A DNA stretch of 64,000 nt from Chara braunii (GCA_003427395.1 BFEA01000068.1:1347419-1411418); one strand, 5' to 3'; positions 9,231-19,900 are shown, counted from the stretch's first letter. Notes: a model not told the origin generated them from the letters alone. Program-made: numbers and translations.

Positions 9231-9467
9231 TTATGGTACCTCTACCAGAGATGGATGTGATGGGGGAAATGGATCTGCAAAATCTCTAGGGTCCCTGAGA
9301 GAGGCTCCTGGTCGTAGTGAAAACCAGTCCTTGAAGTAGAGCTGGAAGTCTCTTTTGAAAGAGACTTCCGACCCTTCTCCCCTTGGCCACGTCACCTCTC
9401 CCAGACTCCTCTCTCCTGCACCACCCAGCCAGTCCAATGCAAATTCCTTAAGAGTTGAATGTTCTTT
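9231..9467 (-). pseudogene. LINE C-terminal coding fragment (probably LINE-1 3' end)
   Basis: The minus-strand frame ends DFADPFPPSHPSLVEVP. It parallels the C-terminus of LINE-3 (LFFNDWIEVDPD...FPDPFPPSDLCLVP) and shows the preceding W-x-G-x-x-G-x-x-x-LG-x-V-x-W pattern. It abuts the mitochondrial insert at about 9468, while the rest of a LINE on the same strand resumes beyond 11043. The simplest reading is one LINE split by the insert; two separate LINE copies cannot be excluded. Confidence 0.6.
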
Positions 9468-9469
9468 TT

Positions 9470-9540
9470 CCTTTGGTGTAATAATTTGTAATTCTTTGTT
9501 CTAATAAAGTAGATAGTTTCGCTCCAGCAAATTTGTTCAT
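9470..9540 (-). pseudogene. atpA: ATP synthase F1 subunit alpha, N-terminal fragment (mitochondrial origin)
   Basis: From ATG at 9540 the minus strand encodes MNKFAGAKLSTLLEQRITNY and then YTK, the start expected of mitochondrial AtpA in green plants. Similarity stops at about 9470, where LINE sequence takes over, so under 5% of the roughly 500-residue protein remains. In mitochondria the full protein is the alpha subunit of the F1 sector of ATP synthase; this fragment cannot act. Confidence 0.85.
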
Positions 9541-9587
9541 AAATTTCATGCTCTCTTCTCACCCGGGATTACGTTTTTTTTTATTAG

Positions 9588-9868
9588 TTCTATCCATCTT
9601 CAGGGACCCAAGGACTCGAAAAATCAAAATAACGAAATTCTTGAGTCATTTCAATAGGCTCAGAAATCACATGTTTCTCTGAATCATCGTATCGTACTTC
9701 CACATATCCACTTAAGGGAAAGTCTTTTCGTAATGGATGACCCTCAAAACCATAATCTGTTAATATACGCCGTAAATCAGGATGGTTGGAAAAATACACA
9801 CCAAACATATCTCATACTTCTCGTTCCCACCAACCAGCTGTCGTTTCCAACTTGAGTAATGAATAACC
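9588..9868 (-). pseudogene. nad9: NADH dehydrogenase subunit 9, C-terminal part (mitochondrial origin)
   Basis: The minus strand encodes LLKLETTAGWWEREV, then a stop, then [20 protein letters not shown] and [20 protein letters not shown], ending [12 protein letters not shown] and a stop at about 9588. This is the conserved C-terminal half of NAD9, the 30-kDa subunit of the peripheral arm of complex I. The in-frame TGA before DMFGV occupies the invariant Trp position of the REVWDMFGV motif, a G-to-A change. The N-terminal half is absent beyond about 9868. Confidence 0.93.
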
Positions 9869-10205
9869 TCATGCATGATGGATGACTCCAATCAGGAAGT
9901 CGCCCGATATCATACAGTTACGACTCTGGCGAGTCTCTTCGAGTGTCTCCAACCACTCTGGCCAGACCTTTCTGCTCGAGCGAGCCTGTACGAAGAAATG
10001 TGTCTCGAAAGAGCGAGCTGGGAGTCTGGATTTCGAAACCTGGTTACTAGTCATTGCGTGGTTTCTTTAGGTTTTTGCCTGCTATATGATATAGCAATTG
10101 TAAAACTGGAAAACTCAACAGAATAGCCATGATTTTGAGTAACGAGTGACTTAGTAATTGTGAAATTAAAATCTTTTGTAAACGAGTGGATGGTCCACTT
10201 AAACA

Positions 10206-10695
10206 ATGTTAGTTACCGGGGATAACTTGATTCAAATGTTTTTAGGATGGGAAGGAGTAGGTCTTGCATCGTATTTGTTAATTAATTTTTGGTTTACATG
10301 ACTTCAAGCAAATAAAGCAGCTATTAAGGCAATGCTTGTGAATCGAGTAGGTGATTTTGGATTAGCTCTTGGTATTATGGGTTGTTTTGCTATTTTTCAA
10401 ACAGTAGACTTTTCAACCATTTTTGTTTGTGCTAGTGCCTTTGTGTGGGAACCTTCTTTCATTTTTTTTTAATATAAAAATTCATGCACTAACTGCTATT
10501 TGTGTTTTACTCTTTATTGGAGTTGTAGGAAAATCCGCACAAATAGGACTCCATACTTGGTTACCGGACGCTATGGAGGGCCCTACCCCAGTATCAGCTC
10601 TGATTCATGCAGCCACTATGGTAACAGCAGGTGTTTTCATGATGGCAAGGTGTTCTCTCTTATTTGAATACGCGCCCATGTTCCAAAAGAGTTGT
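10206..10695 (+). pseudogene. nad5: NADH dehydrogenase subunit 5 internal fragment (mitochondrial origin)
   Basis: The plus strand reads [28 protein letters not shown], a TGA stop (10299-10301), [20 protein letters not shown] and FSTIF, then a frameshift near the T run at 10459-10468. It resumes with [40 protein letters not shown] and [14 protein letters not shown] to FEYAP. These are core proton-pumping segments of the complex I subunit ND5 (roughly residues 120-290 of about 660). The TGA replaces a conserved Arg and fits CGA-to-TGA decay. Similarity stops after FEYAP, at an exon boundary or insertion breakpoint. Confidence 0.95.
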
Positions 10696-10959
10696 TAAGG
10701 TTCTTGCGTCGCCATCTTGATAAATAAAATAAGATTGTCCAAGAAAACAGTGCGAGCCCGCTGACATTTACAGAGTTGAGCCTGTTCTGGCGAATTGCAG
10801 TCACTTTCGGATCAAAGCGTCCTACAGTTAACCTGTATTTTATATTATATTATACGTGGGGAAGCGCGCGAACGTACGCTGTTTGTTATACTTCCTCGAG
10901 CTTCCTCGATAATCGTTTTCAATACTGAATTCATTATCCGTAAATTAACATACATGAAC

Positions 10960-11043
10960 GGATGGAGAGGGATTCGAACCCCCGATATTTTGTAATATGT
11001 CAGTTTTCAAGACTGATACCTTCAATCACTCAGACATTCATCC
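10960..11043 (-). tRNA. trnS(uga): tRNA-Ser (UGA), mitochondrial type, in the NUMT
   Basis: The 84-nt minus-strand sequence folds as a class II tRNA: acceptor GGATG...CATCC, D arm, anticodon arm TCAGT-CTTGAAA-ACTGA with anticodon TGA, a long variable arm, and T arm GGGGG-TTCGAAT-CCCTC. One acceptor pair is mismatched and CCA is not encoded. It belongs to the transferred mitochondrial segment; expression in the nucleus is doubtful. Confidence 0.9.
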
Positions 11044-11197
11044 AAAGCAAAGACGCTCCTTGTACCTTTCTTTCCACTCCATCAAACACATCGTCAGTGA
11101 AGATAAGATCCGGACCGTTGTATAATTTAGAAAGTGGCACATCCCAATGAGCTTTGAATTTTGTTTGTATAAATTGAACAATATATTCATAAATTTA

Positions 11198-11922
11198 TTT
11201 TTATTTTTTTTGGGTTGGGCCGCCCTTCCCTGGCTTTGCGGGGTCTCACTTCCCTCTCGTTCCATTGCTTCCCCTTCCTGGCCCTATCGGATCAAAGCCT
11301 TCGGTCTTCTTGAGTTGGTCGGGGGAGTTAGTCCAGTGGAGGGATTAGATGGGGTATTCCGGGGTTGAGGAAAGGGGAAAAGAGTCTCCGAGGGCAGAGG
11401 CTCGTGTCCAGTAGTATGTAGCTTCCCTACATGGGTTTAGTCAGTTTACCACAACTTCTTGTGTCCCTTCTACCCGAACCCGGCATTGGAACTCCCAGTT
11501 TTTTAATTGCAGATAGCCTTTCTTTATTTCCGCAATTTTGTTCTTGCTCAGATAGATTCTTTCAAGATTTTGTTGACTCTGTTCGCATTTCTCTGGTTGT
11601 AATTTTTTTTTCTGCGCCTTTTGTTCTCTGTTTCATTGGGCTCTTATCTCCGTTTGGACTATGGTTTGGATTTCGGTCCACTTCTCTTCCACGCTGCTGA
11701 TTTGGTCCGCCAAGACCCCTTTACATCTTGCTTTCCAAATTACCCACAGGGCTGCTCTTCTTAGTAGGTCTGCCAAAAAGGTATCCTCTTCTTCGAGGAG
11801 TCCTTCATCTTCTCTTCTTGATAATAAGTAATTCATATTTGAGGGATAGACCTGACCTGTTAGGTTGGACCATAATGTTTTGATTTTGTCCCAAAGTTCT
11901 TGTGACCGCTGGCCTTCCTGAT
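11198..11922 (-). mobile_element. LINE-5: 5'-truncated LINE copy inside LINE-1, 18-bp TSD
   Basis: AATATATTCATAAATTTA occurs perfectly at 11180-11197 and 11923-11940, flanking a 725-bp insert. The insert's minus-strand 3' end is T-rich on the plus strand (tail), and its minus-strand frame (NYLLSRREDEGLLEEEDTFL, RRAALWVIWKARCKG, then EKWTEIQTIVQTEI) matches the C-terminal LINE region that follows zf-RVT. Removing it rejoins LINE-1's own C-terminal frame (IGRK...VWVLWYKRC to QFIQTKFKAHWDV). This is 5'-truncated target-primed insertion, younger than LINE-1. Confidence 0.92.
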
Positions 11923-12059
11923 AATATATTCATAAATTTAAGTTCCCCCTAGTGCTACATTTTCCCTCTCAAGGACACATCGTTTATACCATAAGACCCA
12001 AACGACCGTTTTCCTACCAATTTAAAAAAAAATAGATTGAAAAGCAGTCAGTATGATAT

Positions 12060-12875
12060 CTTGTGGAACCCAATAACCTACAAGAATGGCCTTCCAGTCC
12101 CAAGGCTAAACCAAACCAGTAAGTTCCCTCCAAACATAATCCCATCTCCTCCATAGTAGAACCGAACCAGGGCATTGCACAAAAATGTGTTCAATAGTTT
12201 CCCGACATTTTTTGCTAGGAAAGTATGATACACATGATTTGCACCAAGGTAGGGCCAAACCCCTTTGTTCCAATGAAGAGTGGTCTATGAGCCAATCATT
12301 AGTAGGCAGACAACGATGAGCAATTTGTCATTGCAACGATGAAAATTTAGCTGGTTGTTATCTAATTTTGTTTAAAAAATTATATTTTTGATTGAGTTCA
12401 GGTCAAGATTAAGGTGCCTAGCCCATCTTTCCCAAAGAATTGCAGAAATATCAACTCTTGGCCTCAAAAGACGATAGACCGCTTTTACCGATAGGGATTG
12501 TAATGATCTGGGTTTTCCTTTCTTGGTAATCTACCAAACCCACTCTGTACGATCAAGAGGAAGCTCCGGGATGGGTATTTCCTGATGAAAAACTCTCCAA
12601 CCCTTAATTGAGGAAATGAAGAGGACCCTGATTCGATAGAGATGGGACAATGGGAATAGACAAACTAGATCTGAAGGAGAATGGATCAAGAAAAATTCTC
12701 TATTTGTTTTACAGGTGCTCACTAGAGCTCCTTGCTGGATCATGTGAACCACCTGTCCTACTACCTTTTGTCCATTGGTCTGGACCCCTACCACCCGATC
12801 ACCATCCTTAATTCTAGGCATTTTCTTAAGGATTGATACCCAAGCCAGGGGTATAGAAAAAATTATCTGATCCAA
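12060..12875 (-). pseudogene. LINE-1 C-terminal region with zf-RVT-like domain
   Basis: The minus strand encodes a linker ending IPELPLDRTEW (12875-12531), then LQWQIAHRCLPTNDWLIDHS, then ALPWCKSC and ETIEHIFVQCP. The Cys-x2-Cys...His-x3-Cys pattern is the zf-RVT signature at the end of many plant LINE ORF2 proteins. LINE-3 has the same order (QWQIAHGCLPTNDWVIDRTS, CELC, LQHIFLQCP). Stops and shifts make it non-functional. Confidence 0.8.
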
Positions 12876-13081
12876 ACTTGTATTAAGATGATTAGTGTAT
12901 CGAAGGGCCTGCCTGAACTGTTCCCCTGTTTTTCAGTCTTTCTTACCTGAATCCCATATGTCCTTGATACGTGTAACCCCTTTTTTACCCACTGACACCA
13001 TGGTGGGGAAGAACTGTTGAATATACATCCGTTTAGGTCCTTGATCCATCTATTACCAAAGAGTGGTTGCCGAAAAATTTC

Positions 13082-14884
13082 CTAGTATCTGGTAGGAAAT
13101 GGTATATCAGGTAATGATAGGCATCTCCGTATTTTCAGAAGAGTTACCCACAGATTATCTAGGACCGTATCACTCCTCGCTCCCTCCCTTTCTCCCCCTC
13201 TATTTCCCCCTACGTTTACCCTGGGGATAGTAAAAAAACGATCCTTAACCCATGAGAGCGGATGAATGTCCTCACTTGAGACCGGAGCTAGTCTACGAAT
13301 CTGTTTGAGCGCCATGACATGCCAAGGTTTATCAGTAGATAAAATAAGTTTCTTTATCCATTGTAAAGCAAGGGCTTGGTACTGAAGATTAGGATCAAGA
13401 ATCCCTAGACCCCCGATAGCTTTGGGTTGAATCAAGTATCGCCAAACCACTCTAGGGATTACCTTATCCTGCTCATGATTTCCCCTCCATAAAAACGCTA
13501 TAACCTGTCTCTGTAGGGTTTTGGTGCGTGCATTACTCATGGCCCACATAGCCGATTTATACCATATAGAAACCAAAATAACATTATTGATGATGAGTGT
13601 TCTCCCAAATATGGAGGTATGCTTGTTCTTCCATTGGTGCCTTTTGTCAATCGTCGGTTTAGACACCCATTCATCATGAGTCGTAGGTTTCTCAACTGCC
13701 GTGAGGAAAATACCAAGGATGTGAACTGGGGCTTCTAGTGGCAACCATCTCACTCTAGGATGTTCTGGGAGACGATCCCCATCGGAATGAATCCACCAAC
13801 CTTGAGTTTTGTTACCCCAATTGACCACCATGTCCGAGACTTGGGAAAATTTATCCATCAAGGCTTGAATCTCTGCCATATTTTTCTTTGTTGCATCCAC
13901 CATGACCGTGAGATCATCTGCAAACATGGAGCAAACTGAAATGACCTCCTCTGGACTACAAAAAATCCGCAGACGTTGTAAATTACGGTAAGCTCTAAGG
14001 TTGGTTCCTAGTGCTTCCATAATAATTAAAAAAAAAGAATGGAGCCAATGGGTCCCCTTGCCTAACAAACCTTTGTAGCTTGATCTTTGGAGAGAGAAGA
14101 CCATTTACCTGGATTCTAGTCGTGACATTAGTGTGAAGGATACGAACCCATTTACGTAGATTGAGACCAAAAATCATTTTTACTAGGCAAGCGTAAAAAA
14201 AAAAACAATCTACTTGGTCATAAGCTTTTTCAAAATCAATAAAAATGAAGGCTGCATTTAGGTTAGATTGTCGAGAAAATTTAACCATTTCATTGATAAG
14301 CAGAATATTATCCTGAATATGCCTACCATTAATAAATCCAGTTTGCGAAGGGTGAATAATGTCAGCCATAACTCAAATCAAACGATTGGCCAGAGCTTTA
14401 GATAACATTTTATATACAACAGAAAGCAAGGTAATTGGCCTAAAATTCCAGATATTTGTTTTATCTCTGTTTTTATGTAAGAGAATGAGAATACCTTGTC
14501 CCACCAATTCTCCCATCAGACCTGAAAAGGTCCTGAATCTTGTATTGAATCATAGAACTGCATCAGGTCTGATGCGAATAATGATCACATGGTTTCCCAA
14601 AACTTTTTAGGAAGTCCGTCCACTCCTGACGTTTTGTTCTCATCCATCTGTAGAAGCGTTGTCCACATTTCATCCAGGATTAAGGGACGCTCAAGAAAAT
14701 CTCTTTGTTCCTGAGAAAGAGCCTGCGTCATAGGTTGCGGGAAATTTGTTATCGCAGTTTTATCTTCCCCTCTCATTTCCGGATTCTTAGAGGAGGAGAA
14801 TTTTTTTTTATAAAAATCATAAGCGATTTTAAGACTACATGCCGAGTAGGAGGACAAACAGTGATCAAACCCAACTGGGTCCAT
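13082..14884 (-). pseudogene. LINE-1 reverse transcriptase
   Basis: The region codes for the L1-type RT in broken frames. SGVDGLPKKFWE is the N-terminal RT motif, QTGFINGRHIQDNILLINE the fingers segment, and FIDFEKAYDQVD motif A with its catalytic Asp. RQGDPLAP is motif B, and FADDLTVMVDA in the following frame is the catalytic motif C (x-A-D-D). Catalytic residues are visible, but a frameshift near 14000-14100 separates motifs B and C, and other breaks precede motif A. In an active element it would copy element RNA at a nicked target. Confidence 0.9.
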
Positions 14885-15199
14885 AAGTCCTTCAATAAAA
14901 GAACGTCGTGAGTGTGATCAAGCTAATGCAAAAAATGAAGCATCCATTAGACCCTCCGTCACAAACTTTGCTAGTTTGCGTCCGATTAAGTGTTCTTGCC
15001 AGCGATGTTGTCCAAAGGATAACAACTGATTCTTAAGATCCTGAATATTGACTGGGTGAGGTAAAGTGTGAGATTGATTTGGCAATTCATAATTAAGAAT
15101 TTATTCTTGAATATTCATTTCCTATAAATATTTGTTCTTAGCCTGAAGTTTCGAAAATTCGTTGCACTTTTTAGCGATAAATGCAAGACCATTATTAAA

Positions 15200-16158
15200 C
15201 CACTACTCATACGAATCATGTCTATTTTCAGTAGCATGCCAGAATTATCAAACATCTCTTCTATATTGCTTAAACCGACGTTGTGTTAGCAATTATGTAT
15301 TTAATTTATAAAAACCTTTCCCCTGATCCAGTTTCTTCCGGAAAGTCAAAAGGGCTACACACATTTTGTGATCCGCCCCTGACCACGGACTTTGGGGAAA
15401 GATAGCAGCCCATAGTAACGCCCTATCTAAATCCTCAGACATAAGAATCAAATTTATTCTTGAAGTGGCGATCCGCTATTACGAATGCATGTAAATAGAC
15501 GTTTCTGCGGAAAGATCCTTCGGTATGTATCAAATAAATGTTTCCTTTCGCATAGTGAGTTTATTATTATTTCATCCACTTCTACATATGCTGGACAGGG
15601 AGATGGTATTTTCCAGCGATTCATCCACCTATCCGGAGTCGTATTAAAATCTTTCGTCATGATGACGGGAATTCCGTCCGGGATTTGAGTTATGATTTCT
15701 TGAAAAAAATCACCCTCTCCTGGACGTCATTAGGGCCATATATGTTAATTACACAGATAACTTCTAATTCCAGCATACTCAATGCCGAAACCTACCTACC
15801 CTGACTTTTATCTGTTGTCCATTGAAGGATTTCCGCCCTTGAATCCGGTGGAATCCAAATGGCCACTCGTCCCAACCCACTACGCGGGGCCGGAGAATAA
15901 AATTTAGTATGCGGCCAAACCAAATTGTGTGCTCTCGTATGAATGTGAGACTCCGTGAGGTGAGTTTCTTGGATGCAAATAAGATCCGGCCATATACGTC
16001 CCCCTACTTCTTTTAATTGTTTTATCAGTGCTCTCCTCCCCATCTGCCGTGACAAGCCCATTCACATTCAGGGACCTTATATCCAAATCCGCTATCAGAG
16101 TGGCTCGGTGCCATGCGAGATTCTTCCCATAAAATGCTTGCAAAGCCTCCATAGCCAC
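15200..16158 (-). pseudogene. LINE-1 apurinic-type endonuclease
   Basis: Pieces in order are DLDIRSLNVNGLV (N-terminal Asn motif), DLICIQETHL (catalytic Glu), DFNTTPDRWMNRW (D-x-N), LFDTYRRIFPQKRLFTCIRN, and SGADHKM near 15370, corresponding to the S-D-H end motif with Ala before Asp. This is the exonuclease-endonuclease-phosphatase fold that nicks target DNA for LINE insertion. Frame changes occur around 15790 and 15660. Confidence 0.85.
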
Positions 16159-16207
16159 CTGAAATAGAACTACTCACCCCACTTCTCCCTTTAATTTATG
16201 ACCAGAT

Positions 16208-17328
16208 CTAACTACCATTCTTAAAGTCTGAAGAGGACAGGAGAATTCCTCTTCGTAAGATTGAGCAACAAAAGGATACCACATCTGCCACCGACCAGAC
16301 TGAATTAGCCTTGATCTTGAGACACTGCAAGTCGAGCAAGGTAGAGTGGGAAAACCATTTGAGGCCCGCCTCTTTCTGATCCTCGAAACGGACAAAAATG
16401 TTTCTTTTGGTCATTTGTGCCTTATCACCTACCTCCGTAAGAGTCGCTTGAGGTCCAGGATCATAATGCTTAGATAGAAAGTCATTTAAGTCTCTTTTGA
16501 AAGTCCGGTCATTGACACTCTGATACTCCACATATGTTGTCCAACCTCTCAGAGTTGTTCCCCCGCACTGATCTTGCCCTATTGGGGATAGTCCTATTTC
16601 CCATTTCCCGCTCCGTTTTCGTACCGGGACAACCAGGTTACCCTTCAGTGCCCTGTGATCTGACTGCCTGACCTCGTTCTAAAACATTTCCCAGTTTCTG
16701 TCTTTTGCCTGCTTCTTGTGAAACAGGCGTGGGAAAGGAGACTAACCCTTGTGGCAACTGCTGTATTTGCTGATGATGTTATTGTGACTGTGCCCGCTGT
16801 TGTTGTTGAACCACCATCAAATCCTGCTGGACGTCCCCACCTCCTTGTTGTAACAACCCTTGATCTTGTTGCTGCTGCTGCTGCTTAGCTGTCTGTTGCG
16901 CAGGTCTATACTGCGTCTGGAGTTGGTGCTGCTGCGCCTGTCGGGACTGCTGCTGTTCGATGCCTTGAGGGTTGAGATCCTCTGAGAGATCTTGCTGCTG
17001 CTTGGCTGTCTGCTGCGCAGGCATACTGCGTTTGCTGTTGGAGCTGTTGCGACAGTAGGCACTGCTGCTGCTCTATGTCCTGAGGCTGCAGCATACTTCC
17101 TGTCCGCAACAGCTGATATGGAACCACCTCCCGCCCCAAACTCTCTTGACTCTGAAGGTTGAGATCCTCTGAGATATCCACTTCTTTCTGATTATCCTCC
17201 CCCATGGTCATACTTTCTTTATCTAACTGTGCGGGAGGAGATTCCATTACCAACCCTTCTTCCGTAATTGTCATTACTTCATTTATAGCACCCTCTTTTA
17301 CTTCGGGACCTGCATTTCGTACCCTCAC
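16208..17328 (-). pseudogene. LINE-1 ORF1 (Gln-rich, RNA-binding type)
   Basis: From about 17328 an acidic segment (VMTITEEGLVMESPPAQLDK) leads into long Gln-rich stretches (IEQQQ, LQQQTQYA) over CTG/TTG repeats (16779-17100). After breaks comes 16531-16208 (YQSVNDRTFKRDLNDFLSKH, RNIFVRFEDQKEAGL). It stands where ORF1 stands in LINE-3. I see no zinc knuckle in this copy. The Gln expansion may be repeat drift. Confidence 0.55.
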
Positions 17329-17344
17329 CCTATCATCATTCTTT

Positions 17345-18095
17345 CCTCACCGTCCTACCTGTCCCAATTCTTCATTGTTATAGTCTTTGATTACATTCTG
17401 AGCGATTGCAGTATCCGACACCACCAACCCCTTGGTTTTTTTTTTTTTTTTTTTTCCTATTTTACCAACCCCTTGTCTTGACAACATGCAAAGTTAACGC
17501 GAATTACAAAATACAGGAACACACTTCGAGGCTGAATCCTAGACTCCTCGCATCAGATCTACGACACAATACACCACCGAACACTGACGAGCACCGTGGT
17601 TGCAGAATGAACCTGTTTATGAAACCAACGTATACAAACTAAACCCGTGTTTCCCAGCCAATAGGCCCAATACGAATTTGTTGCTATAGAGACTGCTGCA
17701 CTTGTAGCTGAGTCTGCTGAACCGAGGGAATATTGTTGCAATGTTCATCAGTTATTCCACCTTCCTCCTTACACAAACACCACAGAACAATGGCTCCTAT
17801 GGTGTCAACAACATATGTGTGCCGTCTGGGCAAAGTAGTAGCAAGCGTACCCAACAAAATGAAATTCCAGTCCCCTTTTAATTACCACTGTGATGACAGC
17901 GGCTGAGATCAGTGAGATGGAAGCCACCAGTTCAAAATCCACGGCGAAAAGTGACAGGACCCAAAAAGATGAGCCAAGTTTTCAATCACCAATCCGGTCT
18001 GAGATATATGCAATATGGAGATCCCCAATGGACACAAGAAAAGAAACCTATGTGCTACCACTGGCAACGGAAGGATATGCGTTTACTTCTGTTAC
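17345..18095. other. Unassigned spacer with poly(T)
   Basis: Contains an interrupted T run at about 17437-17456 and otherwise unique DNA with no convincing ORF on either strand. Confidence 0.5.
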
Positions 18096-18870
18096 AGTAC
18101 ATCGTGCATGGCTGTAGTGGTTAAGAAACTTGGCTCTTGAGGCTGAGGTTGCCGGTTCGAATCCGTGCGTGCATGGAGGAGGTACGAGGCTGATAAAGTA
18201 CCGACTGTACTCTAGCCCGATAACCAGCCTGGAAATCAGACCAGGATTGCGGTGGCCCGTGCGTAAAGCCCTGTTGGAAACGAAATCATGCTGGATGGGA
18301 GCAGAGTGAGCGAGAACTGCCTGTGTGGCGAATGCCTGAGTGTGCTGTTGTGTGTGGGTAGCTGCGAGTTGAAGGACACTACAGCCATGCAGGGGTGGAT
18401 TGGATATCATTTCGGCATTAACAGGGTTTTGTACTCTGTACCATAACGGCAGAGTGAGTGAGAACTGCCTGTGTGGTGAATTCCTGAGTGTGCTGTTGTG
18501 TGTGACACTGTGTGGGTGTGAGTTGAAGGACACTACAGCCATGCAGGGGTGGATTGGATATCATTTGGGCATGAACAGGGTTTTGTACACTGCACCATGG
18601 CTCTAGTGGTAACGAGACTCGGCTCCTGAGGCTGAGGTGGGTGGTTGGAATCAGTGTGTGCCTGAGAGCGGTGTTTTTGTGTGTGTGGGTGTGAGTTGAA
18701 GGGCACTACAGCCATGCAGGTGGATTGGATATCATTTGGGCAGGAACCGATTTTTGCTTTCTGTGCGATGGCACTAGTTGTCAAACTTGTCACGAAACTC
18801 AACTCCTGAGGCTGAGGTGGCTGGTTTGAATCCATGTGTGCGCAGAGGAGGGCCGAGGCTGATAAAAGTA
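18096..18870 (+). repeat. tRNA-derived repeats in tandem
   Basis: Three tRNA-like heads lie at about 18105-18180, 18592-18660 and 18765-18850. The first has GGCTGTAGTGGTTAAG (A-box-like) and GCCGGTTCGAATCCG (perfect B box); the others are decayed. Between them a body with GAGTTGAAGG(A/G)CACTACAGCC and GGTGGATTGGATATCATTT recurs three times (about 18368, 18515, 18692). A SINE head and body have apparently been amplified locally. Confidence 0.8.
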
Positions 18871-18943
18871 CAGACTACCGAGGGAAACTTCTTTTGTTTC
18901 ATTTGCTTTTTGAAGGCTGATTCATTTTGAAGGCCCATCCAGT

Positions 18944-19425
18944 TCAATTACCTGTTGAATCTGGAGGAGACGTCCAGATGGCATGGTTTCTGACGCTACC
19001 CACTGACCCCTGGCTGGCCCACCTGCCGTAGCAGGTATCCCATCTGCTGGTCACTGCAGGCCCCACATGTTCCCTCATTGGAGGCATGAAGACGGATGTG
19101 GCTGCTATGGGTGTCCGCATGCATGTGGTTGCCACACATTTCCCCGTGTGATCCCTGGCTAGTTTCGCCCATCTGCTGTAGCAGGTTTACTACCTGCTGG
19201 TCGGTGCAGCCCTCAGATGATCTGTTGTGGGAGGCATGAACATGGTTGTGGCTGCTACGGGTCTCCCTGTTACGCGCATGTGGCTGCTACAGGTTTCCCC
19301 ATATGACCCCTGGCTGGTATCACCCACCTCCTGTAGCTGGAATCTTACCAGCTGGCTGGTGCATCCCCCACATGTTCCCTCGTTGGAGGCATGAACACGC
19401 ATGGGATACCCTGCTACAACAGGTG
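18944..19425 (+). repeat. SINE-F body modules in tandem
   Basis: Modules carrying GACCCCTGGCTGG, CACCTGC(C/T)GTAGCAGGT, CTGCTGGTC and CCACATGTTCCCTC(A/G)TTGG recur at about 19000, 19155 and 19310. They match the 3' body of the tRNA-headed SINE at 57724 and 58176. A minus-strand copy follows immediately, making an inverted arrangement. Confidence 0.7.
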
Positions 19426-19690
19426 GGCGATATCAGCCAGGGGCCAACTGGTAGCATCAGAGGCCATGCCATCTGGACCAATCTATGCGCCTCCCCCCGG
19501 TCCCTGAGGATCCCCCTACGAACACAACAGTCTCTATTAATGCCGAATGGGGGGGCAAATGGGCTACTTCTCTATGGCAGATGCCAAGTATGCCCGGGGA
19601 CGTACATGAGGCCAGCGGGGACGGAACCCGCGACCTCCTTGATGCCGCTTGTGTGCCTTACCAACTGAGGTAGCCCACTGACCGCCAAGG
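19426..19690 (-). mobile_element. SINE-F (tRNA-derived), minus strand
   Basis: The minus strand has a tRNA-like head at about 19685-19610 (GGGCTACCTCAGTTGGTAAG, then GGTCGCGGGTTCCGTCCC), then the body CCTCATGTACGTCCCCGGGC and onward, matching the plus-strand copies at 57765 and 58220 in order. The B box is slightly degenerate. Confidence 0.8.
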
Positions 19691-19871
19691 AAACTCGAGT
19701 ACTTGGCCAACGGAAATTAACTAGCAATTTCCAAAAAGCGGATTTTATTTTGTTTAAAACAATGGCAGACGCGGCAGGTTTTGAGTTTGCAAAGGCAGAA
19801 AAACATGTGCCCACAAACATATCATGGCGTGAGTTTGAAATGGCAATTTGGGTAGAAAAGAATCCGTTGCG

Positions 19872-19900
19872 CCTTTTTTTTTTTTTTTTTTTTTTTTTTC
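19872..19900. repeat. Poly(T) tract
   Basis: A T run of about 27 bases, probably the A tail of a minus-strand retroposon whose body (19901-20040) I cannot assign. Confidence 0.6.

Larger units (their letters stand above)
9468..11043. other. Nuclear mitochondrial DNA insert (NUMT)
   Basis: Four mitochondrial pieces lie together: atpA 5' end (minus), nad9 3' part (minus), a nad5 segment (plus) and tRNA-Ser(UGA) (minus). All protein pieces are truncated and carry stops or frameshifts, and LINE sequence flanks both sides, so this is a nuclear copy. atpA and nad9 lie head to tail with about 47 bp between, as in a collinear segment. Stretches 9869-10205 and 10690-10959 hold no recognised gene and may be mitochondrial intron or spacer. 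Confidence 0.85.
11044..17340 (-). mobile_element. LINE-1: non-LTR retrotransposon, decayed, minus strand
   Basis: A long minus-strand element reads, 5' to 3': Gln-rich ORF1 (about 17328-16208), apurinic-type endonuclease (about 16158-15200), reverse transcriptase (14884-13082), a linker, and a zf-RVT-type region (about 12360-12060) continuing to a C-terminal segment that spans the inserted LINE-5 (11198-11922). Frames are broken many times. Domain order is that of plant L1-type LINEs with a single APE endonuclease. The boundary with the mitochondrial insert lies between 11043 and about 11120. Confidence 0.85.

Noticed and set aside
11044-11180. An extra mitochondrial gene next to tRNA-Ser
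   Set aside because: The frame AHWDV...KLYN continues the LINE-1 C-terminal tail across the LINE-5 insertion, as comparison with LINE-3 shows.
18107-18180. Functional tRNA gene
   Set aside because: A and B boxes are good but acceptor and anticodon stems do not close, and the unit is repeated with decay; a SINE head explains it better.
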